From Petrolisthes cinctipes (Eukaryota > Arthropoda > Malacostraca > Decapoda > Porcellanidae), in the NCBI GenBank assembly GCA_033782935.1, contig JAWQEG010001432.1:529001-593000 (forward strand): 64,000 nucleotides of DNA, given 5' to 3'. Made by a program: the position numbers and the translations under genes. The notes beneath the pieces were generated by a model. It made no database searches, was not told the DNA's origin, and saw nothing but the letters and a program-made list of their open reading frames with translations. Positions 23,801-38,929 of this stretch are shown one piece after another; the first letter of the stretch is position 1; each line of letters opens with the position of its first letter.

Positions 23801-26800
23801 ATAAACGGGTACAGAAGATGCATGCACATATCGACTTTGGGCACCCATAATATCGATTTTGAGCATATTTTGGGTCTATATTTTTAAAACACTAACACGG
23901 AATAGACACGTACAGATCGCTCCTGGGACACAAAAATTTCGAATTTTTGGGTGTTTTGAGCCTGAATTTGAGATATAAACGGGTACAGAAGATGCATGCA
24001 CATATCGACTTTGGGCACCCAAAATATCGATTTTTAGCATGTTCTGAGCCTCTATTTTGAAAACATTCCAGCACTGAGTAGGCATGTACAGATAGTTTCT
24101 GGGACCAAAAATATTGAATTTTCGGGTGTTTTGAGCCTGAATTTGAGATATAACCGGGTACAGAGAATGCATACACATATTGACTTTGTGCACCTAAAAT
24201 ATCAATTTTCAGCATGTTTTGGGCCTGCATTTTAAAAACACTCTAACACGGAGTATGCATGTACAGATCGCTTCTGGGACATAAAAATATCGAATTTTCG
24301 GAGTTTTGAGCCTGAATTTGAGATATAACCGGGTACAGAGGATGCATACACATATTGACTTTGGGCACATAAAATATCGATTTTCAGCATGTTTTGGGCC
24401 TGTATTTTAAAAACACTCTAACACGAAGTATGCACGTACATATCGCTTCTGGAACCCAAAAACATTGAATTTTCGGGTGTTTTGAGCCTGAAATTGAGAT
24501 ATAAACGGGTACAGAAGATGCATGCACATATCGACTTTGACACCCAAAATATCGATTTTTAGTATGTTTTGGGCGTATAATTTGAAAATATTCTAGCACT
24601 GAGTAGGCATGTACAGATCGCTTCTGGGACCCCAAAATATCGAAGTTTCTGGTGTTTTGAACGAGAGTTTGGGATATAAACGGGTACAGATGATGCATGC
24701 ACATATCGACTTTAGACACCTAAAATATCGATTTATAGTATGTTTTGGGCATGTATTTTAAAAACATTCTAGCACTGAGTAGGCATGTGCAGATTGCTTA
24801 AGGGACCCAAAAATATCGAATTTTCGGAGTTTTGAGCATGAATTTGAGATATAAACGGGTACAGAAGATGCATTCACATATCGACTTTTTGCACTTAAAA
24901 TATCGATTTTGAGCATGTTTTGGGTCTGTATCTTGAAAACATTCTAGCAAGGAGTAGGCATGTACAGATCGCTTCTGGGACCCCAAAATATCGAATTTTC
25001 GGGTGTTTTGAACCTGAATTAGGGATATACACGGGTACAGAAGATGCATACACATATTGACTTTGGGCACATAAAATATCGATTTTCAGCATGTTTTGGG
25101 CCTGTATTTTAAAAACACTCTAACACGGAGTATGCACGTACAGATGGCTTTTGGGACCCAAAAATATTGAATTTTCGGGTGTTTTGAGCCTGAATTTGAG
25201 ATATAAACGGGTACAGAAGATGCATGCACATATCGACTTTGGGAACCTAAAATATCGATTTTTAGTATGTTTTGGGCCTGTATTTTAAAAATACTCTAAC
25301 ACGGAGTAGACATGTACAGATAGCTTTTGGGACCCAAAAATATCGAATTTTTGGGTGTTTTGAGCCTGAATTTGAGATATAAACGGGTACAGAAAATGCA
25401 TACACATATTGACTTTGGGCAGCTAAAATATCGATTTTCAGCATGTTTTAGGCCTGTATTTTAAAAATACTCTAACACGGAGTATGCATGTAAAGATGGC
25501 TTTTGGGACCCAAAAATATCGAATATTCGGGTGTTTTGAGTCTGAATTTGAGACATAAACGGGTACAGAAGATGCATGCACATATCGACTTTGGGCACCC
25601 AAAATATCGATTTTGAGCATATTTTGGGCCTGTATTTTTAAAATACTCTAACACGGAATAGACACGTACAGATCGCTCCTGCGACACAAAAATATCGAAT
25701 TTTTGGGTGTTTTTCCCTGAATTTGAGATATAAACGGGTACAGAAGATGCATGCACATATCGACTTTGGGCACCCAAAATATCGATTTTTAGAATGTTCT
25801 GAGCCTCTATTTTGAAAACATTCTAGCACTGAGTAGGCATGTACAGATCGTTTCTGGGACCCAAAAATATTGAATTTTCGGGTGTTTTGAGCCTGAATTT
25901 GAGATATAACCGGGTACAGAGAATGCATACACATATTGACTTTGGGCAACTAAAATATCTATTTTCAGCATGTTTTAGGCCTGTATTTTAAAAATACTCT
26001 AACACGGAGTATGCATGTACAGATGGCTTTTGGGACCCAAAAATATCGAATATTCGGGTGTTTTGAGTCTGAATTTGGGACATAAACGGGTACAGAAGAT
26101 GCATGCACATATTGACTTTGTGCACCTAAAATATCAATTTTCAGCATGTTTTGGGCCTGCATTTTAAAAACACTCTAACACGGAGTATGCATGTACAGAT
26201 CGCTTCTGGGACATAAAAATATCGAATTTTCGTAGTTTTGAGCCTGAATTTGATATATAACCGGGTACAGAGGATGCATACACATATTGACTTTGGGCAC
26301 ATAAAATATCGATTTTCAGCATGTTTTGGGCCTGTATTTTAAAAACACTCTAACACGGAGTATGCACGTACAGATCGCTTCTGGGACCCAAAAACATTAA
26401 ATTTTTGAGTGTTTTGAGCCTGAATTTGAGATATAAACGGGTACAGAAGATGAATGCACATATCGACTTTGGGCACCTATAATATCGATTTTGAGCATCT
26501 TTTGGGCCTGTATTTTGAAAATACTCAAACACGGTGTAGACATGTACAGATTGCTTCTGGGACACAAAAATATCGATTTTTTTTGGGTGTTTTGAGCCTG
26601 AATTTGAGATATAAACGGGTACAGAAGATGCATGCACATATCGACTTTGGAACCCAAAATATCGATTTTTAGTATGTTTTGGGCGTATAATTTGAAAATA
26701 TTCTAGCAAGGAGTATGCATGTACAGATGGCTTTTGGGACCCAAAAATATCGAATATTCGGGAGTTTTGAGTCTGAATTTGAGACATAAACGGGTACAGA

Positions 26801-28021
26801 AGATGCATGCACATATCGACTTTGGGCACCCAAAATATCGATTTTGAGCATGTTTTGGGCCTGTATTTTTAAAACACTCTAACACGGAGTAGACACGTAC
26901 AGATCACTTCTGGGACCCAAATAAATCGAATTTTCGGGTGTTCTGAGCCTGAATTTGAGATATAAACGGGTACAGAAGATGCATGCACATATCGACTTTT
27001 TGCACCTAAAATATCGATTTTAAGCATGTTTTGGGTCTGTATTTTGAAAACATTCTAGCAAGGAGTAGGCATGTACAGGTCGCTTCTGGGACCCAAAAAT
27101 ATCGAATTTTCTGGTGTTTTGAACCTGAATTTGGGATTTAGACGGGTACAGAAGATGCATACACATATTGACTTTGGGCACCTAAAATATCGATTTTCAG
27201 CATGTTTTGGGCCTGTATTTTGAAAATACATTAACACGGAGTAGGCATGTACAGATCGCTTCTGGGACCCAAAAATATCGAATTTTTGGGTGTTCTGAGC
27301 CTGAATTTGAGATATAAACGGGTACAGAAGATGCATGCACATATCGACTTTTCACAACTAAAATATCATTTTTGAGCATGTTTTAAGCCTGTATTTTAAA
27401 AACATTCTATCACTGAGTAGGCATGTACAGATCGCTTAAGGGACCCAAAAATATCGAATTTTCGGAGTTTTGAGCCTGAATTTGAGATATAAACGGGTAC
27501 AGAAGATGAATGCACATATCGACTTTTTGCACTTAAAATATCGATTTTGAGCATGTTTTGGGTCTGTATCTTGAAAACATTCTAGCAAGGAGTAGGCATG
27601 TACAGATCGCTTCTGGGACCCAAAAATATCGAATTTTCTGGTGTTTTGAACCAGAATTAGGGATATACACGGGTAAAGAAGATCCATACACATATTGACT
27701 TTGGGCAGCTAAAATATCGATTTTCAGCATGATTTGGGCCTGTATTTTAAAAACACTCTAACACGGAGTATGCACGTACATATCGCTTCTGGGACCCAAA
27801 AACATTGAATTTTCTGGTGTTTTGAACCAGAATTAGGGATATACACGGGTACAGAAGATGCATGCACATATCGACTTTGGGCACCTAAAATATCGATTTT
27901 GAGCATGTTTTGGGCTTGTATTTTGAAAATACTCTAACACGGAGTAGGCATGTACAAATTGCTTCTGGGACCCAACAATATCGATTTTTTGGGTGTTTTG
28001 AGCCTGAATTTGAGATATAAA
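20814..28021. repeat. HOR unit B1, 41 monomers (7,208 bp)
   Basis: The unit repeats as B2 with an initial offset of 7,208 bp (41 x 176 minus 8). The offset changes in steps: 7,208 to about 21.83 kb, 6,680 from about 22.37 kb, 6,505 from about 24.45 kb, 6,504 from about 26.6 kb, and 7,383 at the end. Each large step is a whole number of monomers. Private shared marks include GGGTGTTTTTCCCTG at 25706 and 32211, a short ACACTAACACGG tract at 23890 and 30570, and GGGACCAAAAATATTG at 24099 and 30781. Identity with B2 is very high in the stretches I compared. Confidence 0.9.
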
Positions 28022-31000
28022 CGGGTACAGAAGATGCATACACATATTGACTTTGGGCAGCTAAAATATCGATTTTCAGCATGTTTTAGGCCTGTATTTT
28101 AAAAATACTCTAACACAGAGTATGCATGTAGAGATGGCTTTTGGGACACAAAAATATCGAATATTCGGGTGTTTTAAGTCTGAATTTGAGACATAAACGG
28201 GTACAGAAGATGCATGCACATATCGACTTTGGGCACCCAAAATATCGATTTTGAGCATATTTTGGGCCTGTATTTTTAAAATACTCTAACACGGAATAGA
28301 CACGTACAGATCGCTCCTGCGACACAAAAATATCGAATTTTTGGGTGTTTTGAGCCTGAATTAGAGATATGAACGGATACAGAAGATGCATGCACATATC
28401 GACTTTGGGCACCCAAAATATCGATTTTTAGAATGTTCTGAGCCTCTATTTTGAAAACATTCTAGCACTGAGTAGGCATGTACAGATCGCTTCTGGGACC
28501 CAAAAATATCGAATTTTCGGGTGTTTTGAGCCTGAATTTGAGATATAAACGGGTACAGAAGATGCATACACATATTGACTTTGGGCAGCTAAAATATCGA
28601 TTTTCAGCATGTTTTAGGCCTGTATTTTAAAAATACTCTAACACGGAGTATGCATGTACAGATGGCTTTTGGGACACAAAAATATCGAATATTCGGGTGT
28701 TTTAAGTCTGAATTTGAGACATAAACGGGTACAGAAGATACATGCACATATCGACTTTCGGCACCCAAAATATCGATTTTGAGCATATTTTGGGCCTGTA
28801 TTTTTAAAATACTCTAACACGGAATAGACACGTACAGATCGCTCCTGCAACACAAAAATATCGAATTTTTGGGTGTTTTGAGCCTGAATTTGAGATATAA
28901 ACGGGTACAGAAGATGCATGCACATATCGACTTTGGGCACCCAAAATATCGATTTTTAGAATGTTCTGAGCCTCTATTTTGAAAACATTCTAGCACTGAG
29001 TAGGCATGTACAGATCGCTTCTGGGACCCAAAAATATCGAATTTTCGGGTGTTTTGAACCTGAATTAGGGATATACACGGGTACAGAAGATGCATACACA
29101 TATTGACTTTGGCCACATAAAATATCGATTTTTACCATGTTTTGGGCCTGTATTTTAAAAACACTCTAACACGGAGTATGCACGTACAGATCGCTTCTGG
29201 GACCCAAAAATATTGAATTTTCGGGTGTTTTGAGCCTGAATGTGAGATATAAACGGGTAGAGAAGATGCATGCACATATCGACTTTGGGCACCCAAAATA
29301 TCGATTTTTAGAATGTTCTGATCCTCTATTTTGAAAACATACTAGCACTGTGTAGGCATGTACAGATCGCTTCTGGGACCCAAAAATATCGAATTTTCGG
29401 GTGTTTTGAACCTGAATTTGAGATATAAACGGGTACAGAAGATGCATACACATATTGACTTTGGGCAGCTAAAATATCGATTTTCAGCATGTTTTAGGCC
29501 TGTATTTTAAAAATACTCTAACACGGAGTATGCATGTACAGATGGCTTTTGGGACACAAAAATATCGAATATTCGGGTGTTTTAAGTCTGAATTTGAGAC
29601 ATAAACGGGTACAGAAGATGCATGCACATATCGACTTTGGGCACCCAAAATATCGATTTTGAGCATATTTTGGGCCTGTATTTTTAAAATACTCTAACAC
29701 GGAATAGACACGTACAGATCGCTCCTGCGACACAAAAATATCGAATTTTTGGGTGTTTTGAGCCTGAATTTGAGATATAAACGGGTACACAAGATGCATG
29801 CACATATCGACTTTGGGCACCCAAAATATCGATTATTAGAATGTTCTGAGCCTCTATTTTGAAAACATTCTAGCACTAAGTAGGCATGTACAGATCGCTT
29901 CTGGGACCCAAAAATATTGAATTTTCGGGTGTTTTGAGCCTGAATTTGAGATATAACCGGGTACAGAGAATGCATACACATATTGACTTTGGGCACATAA
30001 AATATCGATTTTCAGCATGTTTTGGGCCTGTATTTTAAAAACACTCTAACACGGGGTATAGACGTACAGATCGCTTCTGGGACCCAAAAACATTGATTTT
30101 TCGTTTTTTTTGAGCCTGAATTTGAGATATAAACGGGTACAGAAGATGCATGCACATATCGACTTTGGGCACCTAAAATATCGATTTTTAGTATGTTTTT
30201 GGCCTGTATTTTAAAAATAATCTAACACGGAGTAGACATGTACAGATCGCTTTTGGGACCTAAAAATATCGAATTTTCGGGTGTTTTGAGCCTGAATTTG
30301 AGATATAAACGGGTACAGAAGATGCATACACATATTGACTTTGGGCAGCTAAAATATCGATTTTCAGCATGTTTTTGGCCTGTATTTTAAAAATACTCTA
30401 ACACGGAGTATGCATGTAAAGATGGCTTTTGGGACCCAAAAATATCGAATATTCGGGTGTTTTGAGTCTAAATTTGAGACATAAACGGGTACAGAAGATG
30501 CATGCACATATCGACTTTGGGCACCCATAATATCGATTTTGAGCATATTTTGGGTCTATATTTTTAAAACACTAACACGGAATAGACACGTACAGATCGC
30601 TCCTGGGACACAAAAATTTCGAATTTTTGGGTGTTTTGAGCCTGAATTTGAGATATAAACGGGTACAGAAGATGCATGCACATATCGACTTTGGGCACCC
30701 AAAATATCGATTTTTAGCATGTTCTGAGCCTCTATTTTGAAAACATTCCAGCACTGAGTAGGCATGTACAGATAGTTTCTGGGACCAAAAATATTGAATT
30801 TTCGGGTGTTTTGAGCCTGAATTTGAGATATAACCGGGTACAGAGAATGCATACACATATTGACTTTGTGCACCTAAAATATCAATTTTCAGCATGTTTT
30901 GGGCCTGCATTTTAAAAACACTCTAACACGGAGTATGCATGTACAGATCGCTTCTGGAACCCAAAAACATTGAATTTTCGGGTGTTTTGAGCCTGAAATT

Positions 31001-34000
31001 GAGATATAAACGGGTACAGAAGATGCATGCACATATCGACTTTGACTCCCAAAATATCGATTTTTAGTATGTTTTGGGCGTATAATTTGAAAATATTCTA
31101 GCACTGAGTAGGCATGTACAGATCGCTTCTGGGACCCCAAAATATCGAAGTTTCTGGTGTTTTGAACGAGAGTTTGGGATATAAACGGGTACAGATGATG
31201 CATGCACATATCGACTTTAGACACCTAAAATATCGATTTATAGTATGTTTTGGGCATGTATTTTAAAAACATTCTAGCACTGAGTAGGCATGTGCAGATT
31301 GCTTAAGGGACCCAAAAATATCGAATTTTCGGAGTTTTGAGCATGAATTTGAGATATAAACGGGTACAGAAGATGCATTCACATATCGACTTTTTGCACT
31401 TAAAATATCGATTTTGAGCATGTTTTGGGTCTGTATCTTGAAAACATTCTAGCAAGGAGTAGGCATGTACAGATCGCTTCTGGGACCCCAAAATATCGAA
31501 TTTTCGGGTGTTTTGAACCTGAATTAGGGATATACACGGGTACAGAAGATGCATACACATATTGACTTTGGGCACATAAAATATCGATTTTCAGCATGTT
31601 TTGGGCCTGTATTTTAAAAACACTCTAACACGGAGTATGCACGTACAGATGGCTTTTGGGACCCAAAAATATTGAATTTTCGGGTGTTTTGAGCCTGAAT
31701 TTGAGATATAAACGGGTACAGAAGATGCATGCACATATCGACTTTGGGAACCTAAAATATCGATTTTTAGTATGTTTTGGGCCTGTATTTTAAAAATACT
31801 CTAACACGGAGTAGACATGTACAGATAGCTTTTGGGACCCAAAAATATCGAACTTTCGGGTGTTTTGAGCCTGAATTTGAGATATAAACGGGTACAGAAA
31901 ATGCATACACATATTGACTTTGGGCAGCTAAAATATCGATTTTCAGCATGTTTTAGGCCTGTATTTTAAAAATACTCTAACACGGAGTATGCATGTACAG
32001 ATGGCTTTTGGGACCCAAAAATATCGAATATTCGGGTGTTTTGAGTCTGAATTTGAGACATAAACGGGTACAGAAGATGCATGCACATATCGACTTTGGG
32101 CACCCAAAATATCGATTTTGAGCATATTTTGGGCCTGTATTTTTAAAATACTCTAACACGGAATAGACACGTACAGATCGCTCCTGCGACACAAAAATAT
32201 CGAATTTTTGGGTGTTTTTCCCTGAATTTGAGATATAAACGGGTACAGAAGATGCATGCACATATCGACTTTGGGCACCCAAAATATCGATTTTTAGAAT
32301 GTTCTGAGCCTCTATTTTGAAAACATTCTAGCACTGAGTAGGCATGTACAGATCGTTTCTGGGACCCAAAAATATTGAATTTTCGGGTGTTTTGAGCCTG
32401 AATTTGAGATATAACCGGGTACAGAGAATGCATACACATATTGACTTTGGGCAGCTAAAATATCGATTTTCAGCATGTTTTAGGCCTGTATTTTAAAAAT
32501 ACTCTAACACGGAGTATGCATGTACAGATGGCTTTTGGGACCCAAAAATATCGAATATTCGGGTGTTTTGAGTCTGAATTTGAGACATAAACGGGTACAG
32601 AAGATGCATGCACATATTGACTTTGTGCACCTAAAATATCAATTTTCAGCATGTTTTGGGCCTGCATTTTAAAAACACTCTAACACGGAGTATGCATGTA
32701 CAGATCGCTTCTGGGACATAAAAATATCGAATTTTCGTAGTTTTGAGCCTGAATTTGATATATAACCGGGTACAGAGGATGCATACACATATTGACTTTG
32801 GGCACATAAAATATCGATTTTCAGCATGTTTTGGGCCTGTATTTTAAAAACACTCTAACACGGAGTATGCACGTACAGATCGCTTCTGGGACCCAAAAAC
32901 TTTAAATTTTTGAGTGTTTTGAGCCTGAATTTGAGATATAAACGGGTACAGAAGATGAATGCACATATCGACTTTGGGCACCTATAATATCGATTTTGAG
33001 CATCTTTTGGGCCTGTATTTTGAAAATACTCAAACACGGTGTAGACATGTACAGATTGCTTCTGGGACACAAAAATATCGAATTTTTTGGGTGTTTTGAG
33101 CCTGAATTTGAGATATAAACGGGTACAGAAGATGCATGCACATATCGACTTTGGAACCCAAAATATCGATTTTTAGTATGTTTTGGGCGTATAATTTGAA
33201 AATATTCTAGCAAGGAGTATGCATGTACAGATGGCTTTTGGGACCCAAAAATATCGAATATTCGGGAGTTTTGAGTCTGAATTTGAGATATAAACGGGTA
33301 CAGAAGATGCATGCACATATCGACTTTGGGCACCCAAAATATCGATTTTGAGCATGTTTTGGGCCTGTATTTTTAAAACACTTTAACACGGAGTAGACAC
33401 GTACAGATCACTTCTGGGACCCAAATAAATCGAATTTTCGGGTGTTCTGAGCCTGAATTTGAGATATAAACGGGTACAGAAGATGCATGCACATATCGAC
33501 TTTTTGCACCTAAAATATCGATTTTTAGCATGTTTTGGGTCTGTATTTTGAAAACATTCTAGCAAGGAGTAGGCATGTACAGGTCGCTTCTGGGACCCAA
33601 AAATATCGAATTTTCTGGTGTTTTGAACCTGAATTTGGGATTTAGACGGGTACAGAAGATGCATACACATATTGACTTTGGGCACATAAAATATCGATTT
33701 TCAGCATGTTTTGGGCCTGTATTTTGAAAATACATTAACACGGAGTAGGCATGTACAGATCGCTTCTGGGACCCAAAAATATCGAATTTTTGGGTGTTTT
33801 GAGCCTGAATTTGAGATATAAACGGGTACAGAAGATGCATGCACATATCGACTTTTCACAACTAAAATATCATTTTTGAGCATGTTTTAAGCCTGTATTT
33901 TAAAAACATTCTATCACTGAGTAGGCATGTACAGATCGCTTAAGGGACCCAAAAATATCGAATTTTCGGAGTTTTGAGCCTGAATTTGAGATATAAACGG

Positions 34001-35404
34001 GTACAGAAGATGAATGCACATATCGACTTTTTGCACTTAAAATATCGATTTTGAGCATGTTTTGGGTCTGTATCTTGAAAACATTCTAGCAAGGAGTAGG
34101 CATGTACAGATCGCTTCTGGGACCCAAAAATATCGAATTTTCTGGTGTTTTGAACCAGAATTAGGGATATACACGGGTAAAGAAGATTCATACACATATT
34201 GACTTTGGGCAGCTAAAATATCGATTTTCAGCATGATTTGGGCCTGTATTTTAAAAACACTCTAACACGGAGTATGCACGTACATATCGCTTCTGGGACC
34301 CAAAAACATTGAATTTTCTGGTGTTTTGAACCAGAATTAGGGATATACACGGGTACAGAAGATGCATGCACATATCGACTTTTTGCACCTAAAATATCGA
34401 TTTTTAGCATGTTTTGGGTCTGTATTTTGAAAACATTCTAGCAAGGAGTAGGCATGTACAGGTCGCTTCTGGGACCCAAAAATATCGAATTTTCTGGTGT
34501 TTTGAACCTGAATTTGGGATTTAGACGGGTACAGAAGATGCATACACATATTGACTTTGGGCACATAAAATATCGATTTTCAGCATGTTTTGGGCCTGTA
34601 TTTTGAAAATACATTAACACGGAGTAGGCATGTACAGATCGCTTCTGGGACCCAAAAATATCGAATTTTTGGGTGTTTTGAGCCTGAATTTGAGATATAA
34701 ACGGGTACAGAAGATGCATGCACATATCGACTTTTCACAACTAAAATATCATTTTTGAGCATGTTTTAAGCCTGTATTTTAAAAACATTCTATCACTGAG
34801 TAGGCATGTACAGATCGCTTAAGGGACCCAAAAATATCGAATTTTCGGAGTTTTGAGCCTGAATTTGAGATATAAACGGGTACAGAAGATGAATGCACAT
34901 ATCGACTTTTTGCACTTAAAATATCGATTTTGAGCATGTTTTGGGTCTGTATCTTGAAAACATTCTAGCAAGGAGTAGGCATGTACAGATCGCTTCTGGG
35001 ACCCAAAAATATCGAATTTTCTGGTGTTTTGAACCAGAATTAGGGATATACACGGGTAAAGAAGATCCATACACATATTGACTTTGGGCAGCTAAAATAT
35101 CGATTTTCAGAATGATTTGGGCCTGTATTTTAAAAACACTCTAACACGGAGTATGCACGTACATATCGCTTCTGGGACCCAAAAACATTGAATTTTCTGG
35201 TGTTTTGAACCAGAATTAGGGATATACACGGGTACAGAAGATGCATGCACATATCGACTTTGGGCACCTAAAATATCGATTTTGAGCATGTTTTGGGCTT
35301 GTATTTTGAAAATACTCTAACACGGAGTAGGCATGTACAAATTGCTTCTGGGACCCAACAATATCGATTTTTTGGGTGTTTTGAGCCTGAATTTGAGATA
35401 TAAA
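28022..35404. repeat. HOR unit B2, 42 monomers (7,383 bp)
   Basis: This is the second long B unit. Compared with B1 it lacks three monomers (join near 29.04 kb), lacks one monomer (join near 30.95 kb) and has a five-monomer gain (33471-35228). The bookkeeping closes: 7,208 - 528 - 175 - 1 + 879 = 7,383. Otherwise it is collinear with B1, down to shared small indels. It is followed by a third copy of the B head at 35405. Confidence 0.9.
33471..35228. repeat. Tandem duplication of a 5-monomer block in B2 (879 + 879 bp)
   Basis: Bases 33471-34349 and 34350-35228 are adjacent near-identical blocks. Both include ACAGGTCGCTTCTGGGACCC, GGGATTTAGACGGG, AATACATTAACACGG, TTTTCACAACTAAAATATC and GGGTAAAGAAGAT. 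B1 has a single block over 26.97-27.85 kb. The few differences, such as GATTCATAC at 34185 against GATCCATAC at 35063, show that the gain was recent relative to the divergence between monomers. Confidence 0.9.
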
Positions 35405-36285
35405 CGGGTACAGAAGATGCATACACATATTGACTTTGGGCAGCTAAAATATCGATTTTCAGCATGTTTTAGGCCTGTATTTTAAAAATACTCTAACACA
35501 GAGTATGCATGTAGAGATGGCTTTTGGGACACAAAAATATCGAATATTCGGGTGTTTTAAGTCTGAATTTGAGACATAAACGGGTACAGAAGATGCATGC
35601 ACATATCGACTTTGGGCACCCAAAATATCGATTTTGAGCATATTTTGGGCCTGTATTTTTTAAAATACTCTAACACGGAATAGACACGTACAGATCGCTC
35701 CTGCAACACAAAAATATCGAATTTTTGGGTGTTTTGAGCCTGAATTAGAGATATAAACGGGTACAGAAGATCCATGCACATATCGACTTTGGGCACCCAA
35801 AATATCGATTTTTAGAATGTTCTGAGCCTCTATTTTGAAAACATTCTAGCACTGAGTAGGCATGTACAGATCGCTTCTGGGACCCAAAAATATCGAATTT
35901 TCGGGTGTTTTGAACCTGAATTTGAGATATAAACGGGTACAGAAGATGCATACACATATTGACTTTGGGCAGCTAAAATATCGATTTTCAGCATGTTTTA
36001 GGCCAGTATTTTAAAAATACTCTAACACGGAGTATTCATGTACAGATGGCTTTTGGGACACAAAAATATCGAATATTCGGGTGTTTTAAGTCTGAATTTG
36101 AGACATAAACGGGTACAGAAGATGCATGCACATATCGACTTTGGGCACCCAAAATATCGATTTTGAGCATATTTTGGGCCTGTATTTTTAAAATACTCTA
36201 ACACGGAATAGACACGTACAGATCGCTCCTGCGACACAAAATATCGAATTTTTGGGTGTTTTGAGCCTGAATTTGAGATATAACC
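35405..36285. repeat. HOR unit B3, truncated head of family B
   Basis: The head of B recurs a fourth time, collinear with 28022-28900 at an offset of 7,383 to 7,384 bp, including the doubled three-monomer block (35405 and 35934). Collinearity ends near 36285, where the sequence switches to the ATATAACCGGGTACAGAGG state. About five monomers of the head are kept. Confidence 0.82.
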
Positions 36286-38929
36286 GGGTACAGAGGATGC
36301 ATACACATATTGACTTTGGGCACATAAAATATCGATTTTCAGCATGTTTTGGGCCTGTATTTTAAAAACACTCTAACACGGAGTATGCATGTACAGATCG
36401 CTTCTGGGACATAAAAATATCGAATTTTCGGAGTTTTGAGCCTGAATTTGAGATATAACCGGGTACAGAGAATGCATTCACATATTGACTTTGGGCACAT
36501 AAAATATCAATTTTTAGCATGTTTTGGGCCTGCATTTTAAAAACACTCTAACACGGAGTATGCATGTACAGATCGCTTCTGGGACATAAAAATATCGAAT
36601 TTTCGTAGTTTTGAGCCTGAATTTGATATATAACCGGGTACAGAGGATGCATACACATATTGACTTTGGGCACCTATAATATCGATTTTGAGCATCTTTT
36701 GGGCCTGTATTTTGAAAATACTCAAACACGGTGTAGACATGTACAGATAGCTTCTGGGACACAAAAATATCGATTTTTTGGGGTGTTTTGAGCCTGAATT
36801 TGAGATATAAACGGGTACAGAAGATGCATGCACATATCGACTTTGGAACCCAAAATATCGATTTTTAGTATGTTTTGGGCGTATAAATTGAAAATATTCT
36901 AGCAAGGAGTAGGCATGTACATATCGCTTCTGGGACCCAAAAATATCGAATTTTCGGGGGTTTTGAGCCAGAATTTGGGATATAACCGGGTACAGAAGAT
37001 GCATGCACATATCGACTTTGGGCACCTAAAATATCGATTTTGAGCATGTTATGGGCCTGTATTTTAAAAAAACTCTAACACGGAGTAGGCATGTACAGAT
37101 GGCTTCGGGGACCCAAAAATATCGAATTTTCGGTGTTTTGAGCCTGAATTTGAGATATAAACGGGTACAGAAAATGCATGCACATATCGACTTTTTGCAA
37201 TTAATATATCGATTTTGAGCATGTTTTGGGTCTGTATCTTGAAAACATTCTAGCAAGGAGTAGGCATGTACAGAACGCTTCTGGGACCCAAAAATATCGA
37301 TTTTTTGGGTGTTTTGAGCCTAAATTTGAGATATAAACGGGTACAGAAGATGCATGCACATATCGACTTTGGCACCGAAAATATCGATTTTTAGTATGTT
37401 TTGGGCGTATAATTTGAAAATATTCTAGCACTGAGTAGGCATGTACAGATCGCTTCTGGGACCCAAAAATATCGAATTTTCGGGGGTTTTGACCCAGAAT
37501 TTGGGATATAACCGGGTACAGAGGATGCATGCACATATCGACTTTTGCAGCTAAAATATCGATTTACATCATGTTTTAGGCCTGTATTTTAAAAATACTC
37601 TAACACGGAGTATGCATGTACAGATGGCTTTAGGGACCCAAAAATATCGAATATTCGGGTGTTTTGAGTCTGAATTTGAGACATAAACGGGTACAGAAGA
37701 TGCATGCACATATCGACATTGGGCACCCAAAATATCGATTTTGAGCATATTTTGGGCCTGAATTTTGAAAATACTCTAACACGGAGTAGACACGTACAGA
37801 TCGCTTCTGGGAAACAAAAATATCGATTTTTTGGGTGTTTTGAGCCTGAATTTGAGATATAAACGGGTACAGAAGATGCATGCACATATCGACTTTGGGC
37901 ACCCAAAATATCGATTTTTAGCATGTTCTGAGCCTCTATTTTGAAAACATTCTAGCACTGAGTAGGCATGTACAGATCGCTTCTGGGACCCAAAAATTTT
38001 GATTTTTTGATTTTTCGGGTGTTTTGAGCCTGAATTTAAGATATAACCGGGTACAGAGAATGCATACACATATTGACTTTGTGCACCTAAAATATCAATT
38101 TTCAGCATGTTTTGGGTCTGCATTTTAAAAACACTCTAACACGGAGTATGCATGTACAGATCGCTTTTGGGACACAAAAATATCGAATTTTCGGAGTTTT
38201 GAGCCTGAATTTGAGATATAAACGAGTACAGAAGATGCATACACATATCGACTTTTTGCACCTAAAATATCGATTTTCAGCATGTTTTGGGCCTGCATTT
38301 TGAAAATACTCTAACACGGTGTAGACATGTACAGATCGCTTCTGGAACACAAAAATATCGATTTTTTGGGTGTTTTGAGCCTGAATTTGAGATATAAACG
38401 GGTACATAAGATGCATGCACATATCGACTTTGGCACCCAAAATATCGATTTTTAGTATGTTTTGGGCGAATAATTTGAAAATATTCTAGCACTGAGTAAG
38501 CATGTACAGATCGCTTCTGGGACCCAAAAATATCGAATTTTCGGGGGTTTTGAGCCAGAATTTGGGATATAACCGGGTACAGGGGATGCATGCACATATC
38601 GACTTTTTGCACCTAAAATATCGATTTTGGGCATGTTTTGGGTCTGTATCTTGAAAACATTCTAGCAAGGAGTAGGCATGTACAGGTCGCTTCTGGGTCC
38701 CAAAAATATCGAATTTTATGGTGTTTTGAACCTGAATTTGGGATATAGACGGGTACAGAAGATGCATACACATATTGACTTTGGGCACCTAAAATATCGA
38801 TTTTCAGCATTTTTTGGGCCTGTATTTTGAAAATACATTAACACGGAGTGGGCATGTACAGGTCGCTTCTGGGACACAAATATATCGATTTTTTGGATGT
38901 TTTGAGCCTGAATTTGAGATATAAACGGG

